Assembly: GCA_038049695.1 (NCBI GenBank)
Contig: CP142451.1
Location: forward strand, 124,097,501-124,161,500
Source: Cinnamomum chago
Taxonomy: Eukaryota > Streptophyta > Magnoliopsida > Laurales > Lauraceae
Reading direction: 5' to 3'
DNA length: 64,000 nt
Below are positions 9,992 through 20,660 of this stretch, piece by piece (position 1 is the stretch's first letter; each line of letters opens with the position of its first letter). The translations under genes and the position numbers were made by a program. The notes below the pieces were generated by a model. It made no database searches. It had not been told where the DNA came from and saw only the letters and a list, made by a program, of their open reading frames with translations.

Positions 9992-11691
9992 GCAAAGTCA
10001 AATGTTTTTGCTGTAAAAAACTCGGACATGTTTCCACTCAGTGCAACCAGAAGTTTTGTTCCTACTGCAAAACCAAAGGTCATGTTCTTCCGGAATGCCG
10101 GACACGACCTCAGCATAGGCCACAGCAACAGAGAGCTTATTCTGCACATCTTCCTGAAGCTTCTTCACCAGTCATGCCTGCACCACTTGAAGCTTATTCA
10201 CCTGCTGCCACTTCTTCTTCTACACTTACTCCTGAAATGGTCCAACAAATGATCATAAATGCTTTCTCTGCACTTGGCCTATCATGTAAACCAAAATCTT
10301 TAGAATCCACCTGGTATATTGATTCAGGGGCCTCCAATCATATGACACACTCTCCTGCCAATATGACTCATATTAGGACGTATGATGGAGACCTCTGCAT
10401 CAATATTGCTGACGGTGGCAGTGTTCCCATTACCGCTGTTGGCCATGGTCCTCACTCCTTGCCCTTGCATAATGTTTTCCTCTCTCCTCGCTTAACCACA
10501 AATTTGTTATCAGTTGGTCAACTTGTTGATAACAATTGCTCCATCCTTTTTTCTCGCTCTGGTTGTGTTGTGCAGGATCAAGTATCGGGGAAGGTGCTGG
10601 CGAAGGGCCCTAAGCAGGGACGACTATTTCCTCTCCAGATTTCGTCACAAGAAAGGCCCCCTTCAGAGTCTGTTTTGCTTTCTCATTCTAGTCATAATAA
10701 ATGCCAGTTGTGGCATAATCGTTTAGGACATCCTAATTCCAAAACTTTGATGTTTTTATTGAATTCTGGTTTAATTAATGATAATAAAGTTTCTTTTAAG
10801 GATGTTTCTTTTCATTGTGATAGCTGCAAGATGGGGAAAGGGAAAACTCTTCCGTTTCCTCTTCATGATTCTTTGGCTCAGAAATGTTTTGATATTGTTC
10901 ATAGTGATGTCTGGGGTATTGCACCCGTTATCTCTCATTCTCATTATAAATACTTTGTTACATTCATTGATGATTATAGTCGGTTTACTTGGATTTATTT
11001 TTTGCATTCTAAGTCTGATGTTTTCTCGGTTTTTAAGGTTTTCTTGTCTTATGTTGAGAATCAATTTTCAACTACTATTAAAATTCTTAGATCTGATTCA
11101 GGGGGGGAGTATGTTTCTAAGGACTTTCAACTATTTTTGCAATCCAAAGGAATTATCTCCCAAAGATCTTGTCCTTACACCCCCCAACAAAATGGTGTGT
11201 CTGAACGGAAAAACCGACATCTTTTAAATACTGCTCGTTCCCTCTTGTTAGCTTCTTTTGTCCATACTCGGTTTTGGCCCGAAGCCCTATCAACCGTTGT
11301 GCATGTAATCAATCGTTTACCTTCCTCTAGATTAGACAACCAGACACCTTTTTTTAGACTTTTTCAAAAACATCCTCTTTATGATCATCTTCGTCCCTTT
11401 GGGTGTGTGTGTTTTGTCCTTTTCCCTCCCACTGAGCGCACTAAGTTAACAGCACAATCCTCCAGATGTGCCTTTCTTGGGTATGCTCTAAATAAAAAAG
11501 GCTATCTATGTTATGATCCTACAACCAAAAAAATTAGGGTGTCTCGCAATGTCGTGTTTTTTGAAAATCAGTATTTCTTTCCAAGGCATGGTGATTTGAA
11601 TGACTCTGTCCCTTTATCTTTTTTACCACCTTTTCAGACACAATACCTCAACCAGTTACTCATTTTAGGCCGAATTTTGTGTATGAACTAA
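9988..11691 (+). CDS. pol: Copia zinc knuckles, protease and integrase
   Basis: 567 codons in a different frame from the upstream gag; the first ATG overlaps its stop. Two CCHC-type knuckles are near the start (CFCCKKLGHVSTQC and CSYCKTKGHVLPEC), followed by the aspartic protease motif DSGAS (near 10,321), the HHCC zinc domain (LWHNRLGHP... CDSC), and the integrase core with Asp in HSDVWG, Asp in RSDSGGEY and Glu in SERKNRH. This is the protein-processing and DNA-insertion half of pol. The first ATG is probably not a true start. The frame is lost near 11,620-11,645, by a T-run, before the RT region. Confidence 0.92.
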   Translation: MSKVKCFCCKKLGHVSTQCNQKFCSYCKTKGHVLPECRTRPQHRPQQQRAYSAHLPEASSPVMPAPLEAYSPAATSSSTLTPEMVQQMIINAFSALGLSCKPKSLESTWYIDSGASNHMTHSPANMTHIRTYDGDLCINIADGGSVPITAVGHGPHSLPLHNVFLSPRLTTNLLSVGQLVDNNCSILFSRSGCVVQDQVSGKVLAKGPKQGRLFPLQISSQERPPSESVLLSHSSHNKCQLWHNRLGHPNSKTLMFLLNSGLINDNKVSFKDVSFHCDSCKMGKGKTLPFPLHDSLAQKCFDIVHSDVWGIAPVISHSHYKYFVTFIDDYSRFTWIYFLHSKSDVFSVFKVFLSYVENQFSTTIKILRSDSGGEYVSKDFQLFLQSKGIISQRSCPYTPQQNGVSERKNRHLLNTARSLLLASFVHTRFWPEALSTVVHVINRLPSSRLDNQTPFFRLFQKHPLYDHLRPFGCVCFVLFPPTERTKLTAQSSRCAFLGYALNKKGYLCYDPTTKKIRVSRNVVFFENQYFFPRHGDLNDSVPLSFLPPFQTQYLNQLLILGRILCMN

Positions 11692-13421
11692 GAAAGGTTA
11701 CAGCTGATTCTGCCTCTGGGTCTCTTCCTACGGCTACCATTTCTGCACCTGATCCTGCACCTGATCCACCTTCGGAGCCTCCTGCTCTTCGTCGATCCAC
11801 TCGCCACATCAGGCCACCTGATCGTTATGGCTTTACCCATGCTTCATTATTAACCACTTTGTCTTCTGTTTCTATCCCTAACTCGTACTCTCAGGCAGTA
11901 CAGCATGATTGTTGGATACAGGCTATGCAGGAAGAACTTACCGCTCTTCAAACAAATCATACATGGGACGTTGTTCCTTGTCCTTCATCTGTCAAACCTA
12001 TTGGATGCAAATGGGTATACTTGGTGAAATTGAAATCTGATGGATCCTTGGATCGCTACAAAGCCCGCCTAGTTGCACTTGGAAACAGGCAGGAGTATGG
12101 TATCGACTATGAGGAGACTTTTGCTCCGGTGGCCAAAATGACAACTGTACGTACAGTTCTTGCAATAGCAGCTTCTCAGTCGTGGCCCCTGTATCAGATG
12201 GATGTGAAGAATGCATTTCTTCATGGGGATCTTAAAGAGGAAGTCTATATGCGTCTCTCTCAGGGAATTCCTTCCTCTTCCAAGACCGATGTCGCTCGTT
12301 TACGACGCTCCTTATATGGCTTGAAACAGGCGCCCAGAGCCTGGTTTGACAAGTTTCGTACCACTCTTCTTCGACTTTCTTTTATACAGAGCCCGTATGA
12401 TCTTTCGATGTTCACGATTCATTCATCCAGAGGATCCACAATTCTCCTTGTGTATGTCGATGATATCATTATTACTGGTCCACACAGTGATATGATTCGA
12501 CAGATACAGGCCGCTCTGCAAGATACATTTCATATGAAGGATTTTGGACCTTTGAATTATTTCTTGGGTTTAGAAGTTCATCAATCAAAGAAAGGTTTGT
12601 TTCTGCATCAACACAAATATGCTACTGACCTTGTGGCTCTCGCCGATCTAGGTGATTCTAGCCCAGTTGACACCCCTTTGGAAGTAAATGTCAAGCTTCG
12701 TCAACAAGATGGAGAGCTCCTTCCTGATCCTACATTTTATCGTCGGTTAGTTGGTAGCCTTGTCTACCTAACCATCACCCGACCAGATATCTCGTATGTT
12801 GTTAATCTGGTCAGTCAGTTTATGACAGTCCCGCGGCATCATCATTTGGCGGCAGTCAAATGGATTATTCGATATATCCTTGGTACCTCCACCCGTGGCT
12901 TATTTTTTCCAGTTGGCACACCGCTTACACTCACTGCTTATTCTGACGCGGATTGGGCCGGTTGTCCGGACACACGCCGCTCTACCACAGGATGGTGCGT
13001 TTACTTGGGAGACGCCTTGATATCCTGGAAATGCAAAAAACAAGATAAAGTCTCAAAATCTTCCACGGAATCAGAATACCGTGCCATGTCTTCCGCTTGT
13101 TCTGAGATTCTATGGCTACGTGGGTTGCTCTCAGAGCTTGGATTCTCACAGACTCAATCAACTCCTCTTCATGCTGATAACACAAGTGCCATTCGAATCA
13201 CTGAAAATCCTGTGTTTCATGAACGGACCAAGCATATAGAGGTGGACTGTCACTTCATTCGGGACGAGTATGATCGCAAAGTCATTACTCTTCCCCATAT
13301 TTCCACTGAGTTCCAGCTTGCTGATATCTTCACCAAGGGCCTTCCACGACCGCGGCATGAATTCTTGGTTCGCAAATTGTTGCTGGTTGATTCTCCGCAT
13401 CAATTTGAGGGGGGGTGTTAA
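11679..13421 (+). CDS. pol: Copia reverse transcriptase and RNase H
   Basis: 580 codons in a third frame. The RT domain has CKWVYLVKLKSDGSLDRYKARLVA, DYEETFAPVA and the catalytic YVDD (12,453-12,464). RNase H follows with SDADWAG, the STESEYRA Glu and the HADNTSAI Asp, ending in TKHIEVDCHFIRD. The frame extends upstream without a start codon to about 11,640 and joins the upstream product if one base is shifted. The stop lies inside the 3' LTR. The domain is complete and catalytic residues are present. Confidence 0.93.
   Translation: MYELRKVTADSASGSLPTATISAPDPAPDPPSEPPALRRSTRHIRPPDRYGFTHASLLTTLSSVSIPNSYSQAVQHDCWIQAMQEELTALQTNHTWDVVPCPSSVKPIGCKWVYLVKLKSDGSLDRYKARLVALGNRQEYGIDYEETFAPVAKMTTVRTVLAIAASQSWPLYQMDVKNAFLHGDLKEEVYMRLSQGIPSSSKTDVARLRRSLYGLKQAPRAWFDKFRTTLLRLSFIQSPYDLSMFTIHSSRGSTILLVYVDDIIITGPHSDMIRQIQAALQDTFHMKDFGPLNYFLGLEVHQSKKGLFLHQHKYATDLVALADLGDSSPVDTPLEVNVKLRQQDGELLPDPTFYRRLVGSLVYLTITRPDISYVVNLVSQFMTVPRHHHLAAVKWIIRYILGTSTRGLFFPVGTPLTLTAYSDADWAGCPDTRRSTTGWCVYLGDALISWKCKKQDKVSKSSTESEYRAMSSACSEILWLRGLLSELGFSQTQSTPLHADNTSAIRITENPVFHERTKHIEVDCHFIRDEYDRKVITLPHISTEFQLADIFTKGLPRPRHEFLVRKLLLVDSPHQFEGGC
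13405..13415 (+). other. Copia polypurine tract
   Basis: TTGAGGGGGG-type purine run immediately before the 3' LTR. It primes plus-strand DNA synthesis in this family. Confidence 0.85.
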
Positions 13422-13707
13422 AGTGTAAACTTGTATGTTAAATAGGCCCAATTCACTTGTATGATAATAGGCCCGGCCCACTTGTACATATGAGATCTAG
13501 TCTAACTTGTACAGCAAGACTAAATCAATTGCTAGGATGTTTTACCATATTTAGAGATTTAATTAGGTTCTGATTTGATGATTTGTAGCCTAAACTTAGG
13601 CAATGTAAATTCTATATAAAGAAGAGCAATCCAAGAATACGATATTCGATTGGAAAGCATTTTCACAGAAGTCTCTCTCTCTCATGCAAGTCTCTCTCTC
13701 TCTGTCA
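13416..13707 (+). repeat. Copia 3' LTR
   Basis: Same sequence as the 5' LTR except for a shorter terminal CT run. It is followed directly by the TSD TTAAT. Confidence 0.95.
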
Positions 13708-14399
13708 TTAATATGATCTTTCTGTTAATGCTCTGTGCCAATATTATATTTTATAGCATCCATTGTAAACAGCTCCAGTTAGTGGTACTTGATTTTTTTA
13801 CAAGTAGTCTCAGGAGTGTGCTAGGAAACTCCATGCAGACTTAGATGTTGAAGAGCAGTGCCGCCAAGAACTTAGTAGAAATTTGAGGGAGATTCGATCC
13901 AAAGACTTCTGAAATGCAAAAATCTCGACTAAGAATAAAGGTAAATTAGATCTTCATCTTTTTCTTTTTCATCTTAGCGTTACTGATATGGGATCAGTTA
14001 GAAAGGTAAGCTAGATATGTTTGTATAATCACTGCTCTGCTTTTGGGTCATGTTTTAGTGGAAGGTTGAGCATTTCATGTTTTCTACTGCAAACTATCGG
14101 AATAATGGACTATTCATGTCTGTGGTGTGCAATATATGATGGACCTTGACATCAATTTTTTTTGCCGCTTTCCAGTCTGGAGGCCACCAAATGATTAAGG
14201 TTGGTGACTTGGTGTTCAGAACAATGTGTTCCCACTAGATCCTCTGTCTGTACAGCACCTCACTTCCTTGCCCCACCAATAAGAAGATTGTTTTCATTAA
14301 AGAATCTAGAAAAATAATTTTATCTTTAAATCAAAAGACTCTCTATTAAAATATAAGTACAAATGATGGGTCCGTAAAAGTTGTCAATGGAGAGTTTCT

Positions 14400-14804
14400 T
14401 TTTTTTTTTTTTGAAGTAACAATGATATATATTAAAAGGAGAATTTAGAACAATGAAGAGCACTGAAAAACAGAGACAAAGTTATGCTGGTATAAGAGGT
14501 ATGTACCAGGCACCACCTTTGACACCTATCCAATGGCAGCACTTAAATTACAAACTAGATCAATCCCTTGCTTAGCTAAAGTGTCTGCCATGCCATTAAT
14601 AGACCTACTAACATGCTGAAAAAAAAACACGACTCCAATGAAAGTTGTTTAATCTCATTAAAACAGAACTGCATTTTCCATGGGCCTTTGAAAGCTTTTG
14701 TCCAAGATACAGCATTGAAAGAATCACTTTCTATGATGAGGCTAACTTTGAATGAGAGACAGTGCAAATAGCTTCCAAAATGGCCAAGGCTTCTGCTTCA
14801 TTAG
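14400..14804 (-). mobile_element. 5'-truncated LINE with RNase H fragment, copy A
   Basis: Flanked by a 15-bp target-site duplication, CAATGGAGAGTTTCT, at 14,385-14,399 and 14,805-14,819. The plus-strand poly-T beginning at 14,399 is the poly(A) tail of a minus-strand insertion. The minus strand encodes a fragment of the C-terminal RNase H domain (IESDSFNAVSW... GPW... then MAWQTLAKQGID), typical of plant L1-type elements. Only the last 400 bp were inserted. The same insertion with the same TSD is in copy B, so it predates the duplication. Confidence 0.9.
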
Positions 14805-14819
14805 CAATGGAGAGTTTCT

Positions 14820-17430
14820 CTATTGTTCTCTGTGGAAAATATGGGCATAACAATCAAAATATTGATATGTTACAGAAAATATAGATTGTCAAATGAAGTA
14901 CTTGCTTGGTCTTACAAACTGAACATGTTATCTGCACATGTTTTGTTATCCAAAACTTCTTATGAAGTGCCCAGTGTGGATGGCAGTTTCTATTCAATCA
15001 GATGGCTAGACCATTAAAGAAAAACCCTAGCTCACCAAAATAACCAATTCGAAATATTGGTTAATGGTTATCCTATGATGAACCTACTGTTTGTAACCAC
15101 CAATCCTGAACCTTCGATCTTATGGAATACCTTTGAGGAGATAATGATGGAGGTCAAAGCGAAGATGTGTCCTCTCCTTTTGATGTTTGTCTTGATTGAA
15201 AAAATAGATGTTTGTCTTGACTTGGCTTTAATTACTGGATCTATTTTGAAATATTACAAAATACTGCAATTTTGGGTTTGCCAGTTGCACAAACAGCCTG
15301 TTGCTTTTCTTTGTTGACTATACTATAATGAAGAACTGAACTGAAACTATGGCGCTAGATTAGCATAGAACGAAGAAAGATGTCATAAAGCATCTGAGAG
15401 AAGAAGCAATGAATTATTTTGACGAGTGTGTAATGCGTCCATATCTATATTTGATAGTTCCAATTTCTCAGCACCGGAGGATCCTCATTGATCTGGCTCA
15501 GTCGTTGCTGCTCTAGTGAAAGCCAATCAGATTTTTCCTTGCAGAAGTTCAAGTGCTTCAACCACCTATTGCTCTGATTATCATCTTAACCATAACAAGG
15601 TTGGTGTATTTGACATAAACTGATTCCCTTTTGCCTCTTGTTTTAATAGCTTCAAGGCTGGTCCTCCTGTTTGGATCAGCTATTAAATGCATTGGGCTAA
15701 GCAGAACTTATTTGAACCTTAGTCCAAATGCATAAACGCATTCATTTTTCTAATCTTTTGGGATCATTATTGATCTTTATTTCATTATCATGCTGATACG
15801 ATTATAAATTTCTAAGAATTAAGCTCACTGCTCAATAATGAAGATTTCAATCTGACCGCCAAAGCAATAGCAAGGGCACCAGTCAGATGCATACAAACTG
15901 TGAACAAGAAAATATTTCAGGTTCTAGTCTAGGGGGAGCTTTTCAAGCAAATACTTTACACTAAAAGGAGAACCTAAAGTGTGAGCCTTGCTGTAAGGAG
16001 GATTTATAGCTTCACTTCAAATTTGTAGAAATGACTCTACACACTAGTATGATACTCGTTGAGGTGATGCCTGATATATACAAATCATGAAGCTGAGCTT
16101 TAGAGGAGCTCTAGGGAAACTGTAGAGGTTCCAGATTCTCATGGTAGGGTTCCTTTTCCTGATATATACAAATAATGGAGCTGAGCTTTAGAGGTGATGC
16201 CTGAAATATACAAATCATGGTGCGGTTCCAGAATCTCAAAGACCAATGTAGAGGTTGATCGAAGTGCATCATTTGAGTTTTATCAAAGTGCATCATTCTT
16301 GTTTCAGCTTAATGTGGTGTTACTTTTGTAGCCTGTGAGCGATTTGTATATGGACACGGCCCTCTTTTTCATTTTTAAAAAACTTGTTCTATAGTCCCTG
16401 CTTTTTGCTTAATTATGCAAATTATGCAAATTTCCTTTGAGGTTTAGCAATTTGTAGTTTTTGTTAAAATTACATTAGCCAAGGTTAAAATGCTGGTCTT
16501 ATGCCTCTATCCATCCCCATTGGATCATTGGATGCAAGAATGCTTGGGCAAAAGCTCTTTGAGAGTCTGTTTAAACTAATAATATGCATAGTATTTCCAA
16601 TTTTGGCAGTGAGAATGTATGGTCTTTATTTGCATAAAAATCAGTATGCAGCCTTGAGTGGTTTTGTGCACATGGTTCTTCTTGTGCCTTACTGTTTGAC
16701 ACATTCTCATAGATCTTTTGGGATAGATTTAAAAGAGAAGACCAAAAGAAAATAGTGTCAGACAGCTTAAACTTCATTAGTTGGAGGCTCAAGAAGCTGA
16801 TGTGTCCAAGAATTTTTGGTAATTTTTTTTAAAAGAAAAATTTCTGACTACCATTGGCACCAAGAGGTAAGTTATGAAGTTGATCATTGAAAGAAAGCAA
16901 GCAAATATGATTGTTTTGGTAATTCAAATCTGCACTACCTAAGATGCCAACAATTCTTTGTATTGCAGCTCAAACCAAGCAACCCTGCCTCCCCATGGAA
17001 GTCTAGATGCCCCTTCCTAATAGGCCTTCGATTCTAATGGTTTTATTCTAATTACACATCATCATCATTATTACTGGGCTGATTTCACCTATAAGTTCGG
17101 TTAAAGCTTTCAGTGCAGGGAATCAATTCAACAATCGAGGTAATTCATACATCCATATAGTCAGGGAGAGAAGGGGTAAACTGATTGAAGGTGGGACACT
17201 GAGGATGCTTCGAGTCTCATTTAACTTATTTATTTATTTATTTATTTTTCTTGAAAAGAGAGAGAATAACATTAAAACCGTTAAAGGTCTTACACAAAAC
17301 AAAAGCCAAAATTACAGATTAAAGTTCACTTAGTCTTGCAGTATCTAACTGAACCTGGAATCAGGAAAACCAAAATTGGGGGGGATTAGCACTCTCTGAA
17401 ATTTGTGTTGGATCTTCATCCTTAGTCTCT
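14820..17430. other. Non-coding tail of copy A
   Basis: No convincing gene. The sequence is conserved in copy B (60,134-62,530), with indels that break most short open frames: for example, the frame at 16,501 is shifted by one base in the other copy. A short tandem repeat of CTGATATATACAAATCATG-like units occurs at 16,068-16,225. A LINE-tail-like AGAGAATAACATTAAAACC stretch is at about 17,260. Confidence 0.6.
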
Positions 17431-19240
17431 TTGGAGACACCTATAAAATTAGAGCAGTTCAAAAAGAGAACACCATTAAACGTGACATGAATTCGATTCA
17501 TATTGGGCTAGTGTGGGTTTGGTTCAGATGTATAATACTAGTTTCGCAGGGTAATGCTTGAATGGAAAATTATCATCTTCAGAAGGAAAAATGTCTTAAA
17601 ATGAGTTAGTCTTAAAATAAATAATATATTGTTAAAAACGATTTGATAGTTTTTTTTTTCTCATGTTACATGTATGTTTCAACTTCATTGCAATTTGTAT
17701 GTATTTTGAAAATATTATGAAATTAATGAGAAAGTTACTGCTATTAGTAAGTACTGTGATATTATCTTAATATCCTCAAAATACTGTGACAAAGATAAGC
17801 TATATAATATCATGGTAATAATAGTAAGTTTTACTCGTTTTCTTGATAGTATTGTGATGTATTCAAAATATAGCCAAAATTTTATTGTGGCAAGGAAATT
17901 GCAAACCATCCATAAAAATAAGAAAATTTTAGGACAGAATCCTTTAGAGGTGCTTTCCATTTGTACTTATTTATAATTTTATTTATCCAAGAAATACTTT
18001 TAGTTTCTATGACATTTTACAGACAATTAGAAAAACCCGAATTTGAAGATATTCTAATAGTATATTAGTGAATGCCACAAAGGCTGCATTAAATACAATG
18101 CTTGTTGAACCACAGAAAATATCATCCTAATCACTTGATTTAAGTCAATTTTATAGGCCAATTTCACCCAGTCGATTTTATAGGCCAATTCCAACCTTGG
18201 TCTGTCTCTCTCTCTCTAGATAGTTCTATAGTTGAACCTATAACCAGGTCCAAGTAATTTTTTACACACAAGGTCTGGGCCCAATCCATAGCTGAAAAGT
18301 CCATTCTCAAGTCTAAGACAATAAATACATGTGGCTAGATTGATCCAATCCCAAGCTATAAATTAAAGTCCATCCATGCTCAAATGGTTTGACTTAAGTA
18401 GTCAAACCATCAGCTACAAGTTCAAGCCCAAACCAGCACCATACCCAGACCCAATCAACTGAAGCTAGGGAGATTCTCAGGTCTATCAACCTTATTGAAG
18501 GCTCATTCGTTTCATGTGTCAGGCCCACTTTCAAGCCTATGAATAGAAATACAAAAGCCCTACTCCTTACCTCGCCCCTCTTCATTTCAATAGGGAAAAT
18601 CACAAGAGCGAAAAAATCGAGTTTCTCAGGAAATGCGAGAGAAATCGCAATTGCAAATGCAAAATGTAGAGTCAAAAATTGAGATGAGTTTAAGATGGAC
18701 TGGTAGTCTAACTTGTTCATGTCAACAGATCCTCCTTTTTGGCTCGAGTGAGGTTCTTGAATTGGGCCCTGCAAAAATCAAACAAATAAGTCTCGATCGG
18801 TTGGTTTGATTGAGTTCCCTCTTATGCTTAAGTCAACAACCGAGAATGGAAATTGATGTAATTATTAGTTTTGGATATATTTTTGGCGTACCTCCCCCTT
18901 CATCTCTTTCCCCCTTTATTTCATCCTTCCCCCACAGACCTTCGCACCTCCCCCATTAAGGTACGTGAGAAGATCATGGCCCACACTCATGGAATGTTCC
19001 TTCCCCACTCCCGCTCTTTCTTCTCTCCCCTCTGCCAGCTGTCATGGCCTTGCTTGAATCGGTCTTACAGCGGCTAATCCCTCCTTCTGGGGCTAATTTC
19101 ATATGTAGGGTCCGTTTCGCAAGTAGGACTTGACCTGGCTCGAACCTGTCCTCAAGTTATTTAAACTTTTCCCTCCATAGAAACGATTCTAAGAAAATTC
19201 ATTTTCTATGTAACCAAACAACTCTTCTTGTAAATGTCGC
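17431..19240. other. Spacer without recognisable gene
   Basis: AT-rich to mixed sequence after the end of copy A. I see no protein domain or RNA gene. A small tandem duplication (TTTTATAGGCCAATT, about 31-bp unit) is at 18,146-18,200, and a C-rich stretch at 18,890-19,050. A 126-codon minus-strand open frame at 18,394-18,774 has no recognisable motif and no clear splice context, so I do not call it a gene. Confidence 0.5.
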
Positions 19241-20660
19241 CGGGGAAGAGTCATGTTGGGTTATAATATGCCGTCATAAACTTTGTCGTAAAAGGAAAAA
19301 AAAAAGCCTAAATGAGTAATGTGTTGTTAAGTTAGCTGCATGTATGCATAAAACTAATGTGACCTAAAACTTATGAAGGTGAATATACTTATGTTTCTTA
19401 CTATCTTTAGAGAGCAAAAGGTATAAACATATTGCTCGTTTAGGATCATGATAGTTTACCATTCCTCCTATCTAGAAACGAAAGTTAAATAAATTACATT
19501 TGCTGAAGAGTTCCAATCATCTGGATTTTTCAAGTTCTGTCATGTTGGTGGCCTGATCCATTAGGCATGATGGGACCCTCCGAGTTTCAAGCTCCTTATT
19601 TGCCCTTAATGCTGAATGCGGATTATTACTTAATTTCTTTCTTGAGCATCTGTTCAGAGCTAGTCATGAAGGGTCCCCGTTTGCCTATTTCATAATGAAT
19701 GCATGGGATTTGCAAAATAGTTGGTTATAGGTGCAAGGTGGAGGATGAAAGGTGAAGAAATACAGATATATATATAAGGGACCATCAATATCTCCCCTTC
19801 CATTGGAAATGCTTGTCCATAAAAAGATTAAATCCAAGGGAGTTGTTTGGACAACAAAAGGAGGTGGAGAAAACTGTCCACGGCACAAAGTTTAACTACC
19901 GTTTAAAGAAAATTTACTTAACATTATTAGGGAGCTTATTTGCCTACTTTACATTGAATTTTTAACAAAAAGTCTATCTGGACCAATTTTTTTGCCAGAA
20001 TTTTAGACAACCCTTATGATATCCCTTGAATATATAGGAATATTCAAGGGATATCATATGGGTTGTCCAAAATTCTAGCCAAAAAGTTTGTCCAGATAGA
20101 ACTACTGAATTTTTAATAGTGCTGTTGAGATGAGCAGAAAAGAAAGAGAAAATGGAGGAAGAGAAACTGGTTTGCATTTCAATTTATATGTTAAAAGTCT
20201 TCTCTACCTGTTTTCACATCCATCTGACCCCTAGGAATTCATTGTATAGGAAGGTTTCATCCAAAGAATATTTGATCGAAGGGTCTAAAGTGTTACACAT
20301 CACTTGTCTAAGATTAAATTCACTGTTGTGGTGGGTGGATTAACATTTGCTATCTAAAAGGAGAGGTCATTGGATGACCCTTTTAGTTTATCACCTTCAA
20401 TGATTAAATCACAGAATTCATACATTGGAGATCTGTCTTCACTCCCCAGTCCCCACACGGTCAAATGCACGAATAAAATCCTTCCTCTCTTCCAAGAAAA
20501 AGTCAGAAATTTCCAGCTAAGTTACCAAAAAGTGTCTCCCCCACGAGACTGGGTTGTGCGAGTGTCCTTGCACTGCTAGTCGTGTGTGGAGACAGACATG
20601 CATGAGACACCACACCAAGGGCCCTCCTTTTCAAAGCAAAAAAGACATAGGATGTTAGCT
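19240..20660. repeat. Diverged spacer duplication, unit 1
   Basis: Collinear with about 31,640-33,560. Shared anchors include CTTGAGCATCTGTT then AGCTAGTCATGAAGGGT, GGTGGATTAACATTTGC, GAGAGGTCA, TACCAAAAAGTGTCT and CTTGCACTGC. The first part (19,240-19,420, GTCATGTTGGGTTATA and GTGTTG-TAAGTTAGCT) is instead shared with 28,560-28,740. Divergence is much higher than for the CNL duplication, so this is an older event, later broken by insertions. Confidence 0.65.
19966..20105. mobile_element. Hairpin MITE, Mutator-like, 140 bp
   Basis: Two arms of about 60 bp are near-perfect inverted repeats (arm start CTATCTGGACCAA; arm end TTTGTCCAGATAG, meeting around GAATATATAGGAATATTC). An 11-bp target-site duplication TGAATTTTTAA flanks it at 19,955-19,965 and 20,106-20,116. 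The related locus at 32,460 reads CATTGAATTCCTAATAGTG with no insert, which is an empty site. A 9-11-bp duplication fits Mutator-like elements. No coding capacity. Confidence 0.85.

Larger units (their letters stand above)
8309..13707 (+). mobile_element. Ty1/copia LTR retrotransposon, young
   Basis: A complete 5399-bp element with TG...CA LTRs (302 and 292 bp), TSD TTAAT on both sides (8304-8308 and 13,708-13,712), an initiator tRNA-Met primer site, a polypurine tract and gag-pol in the order gag, protease, integrase, RT, RNase H. That order defines copia. The LTRs look identical apart from the length of a CT microsatellite, so the insertion is very recent. Copy B has the uninterrupted site near 58,998. 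Coding is split by two apparent frameshifts, so this copy is probably not autonomous unless these are sequence errors. The short LTRs suggest an Ale- or Ivana-like lineage, but I am not sure. Confidence 0.97.
7879..13940 (+). pseudogene. Unidentified multi-exon gene remnant, split by copia, copy A
   Basis: Three exon-like blocks with good splice sites are conserved in both duplication copies. Block 1 starts after TTTTTTGTAG at 7879 and encodes DWIFGSRPINEVFVTNKEG..., ending at a TAG at 7996. Block 2 (8154-8284) lies between CAG and GT and encodes ...MANIADIHPELVNPYAIELV...REYTTKLDQ. Block 3 (13,808-13,940) continues in phase with a charged, possibly coiled-coil stretch (KLHADLDVEEQCRQELSRNL), then breaks. 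The copia element sits in the intron between blocks 2 and 3. I do not recognise the family. In-frame stops suggest a pseudogene, or a 3'UTR of a longer transcript. Confidence 0.4.
1..17430. repeat. Segmental duplication, copy A
   Basis: This stretch is collinear and same-strand with about 35,383-62,530. Matching landmarks are the leader (1 vs 35,383), the CNL gene (1348 vs 51,985), RNase H-like remnant (5924 vs 56,569), gene-remnant exons (8154 vs 58,846), LINE (14,400 vs 59,706) and the poly-G-flanked end (about 17,380 vs 62,507). The left edge may lie outside the window because homology already exists at base 1. The right edge is near 17,430, where the sequences diverge after a shared GGATCTTCATCC. 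By eye, non-coding divergence is roughly 5-6 percent (hand estimate). Copy A is interrupted by a copia element. Confidence 0.95.

Noticed and set aside
16501-16755. Frame of 84 codons with a hydrophobic segment
   Set aside because: In copy B a one-base difference near 61,645 shifts the frame, so no protein constraint is visible.
18394-18774. Minus-strand frame of 126 codons
   Set aside because: No recognisable motif, no splice or promoter context and no second copy to test conservation.
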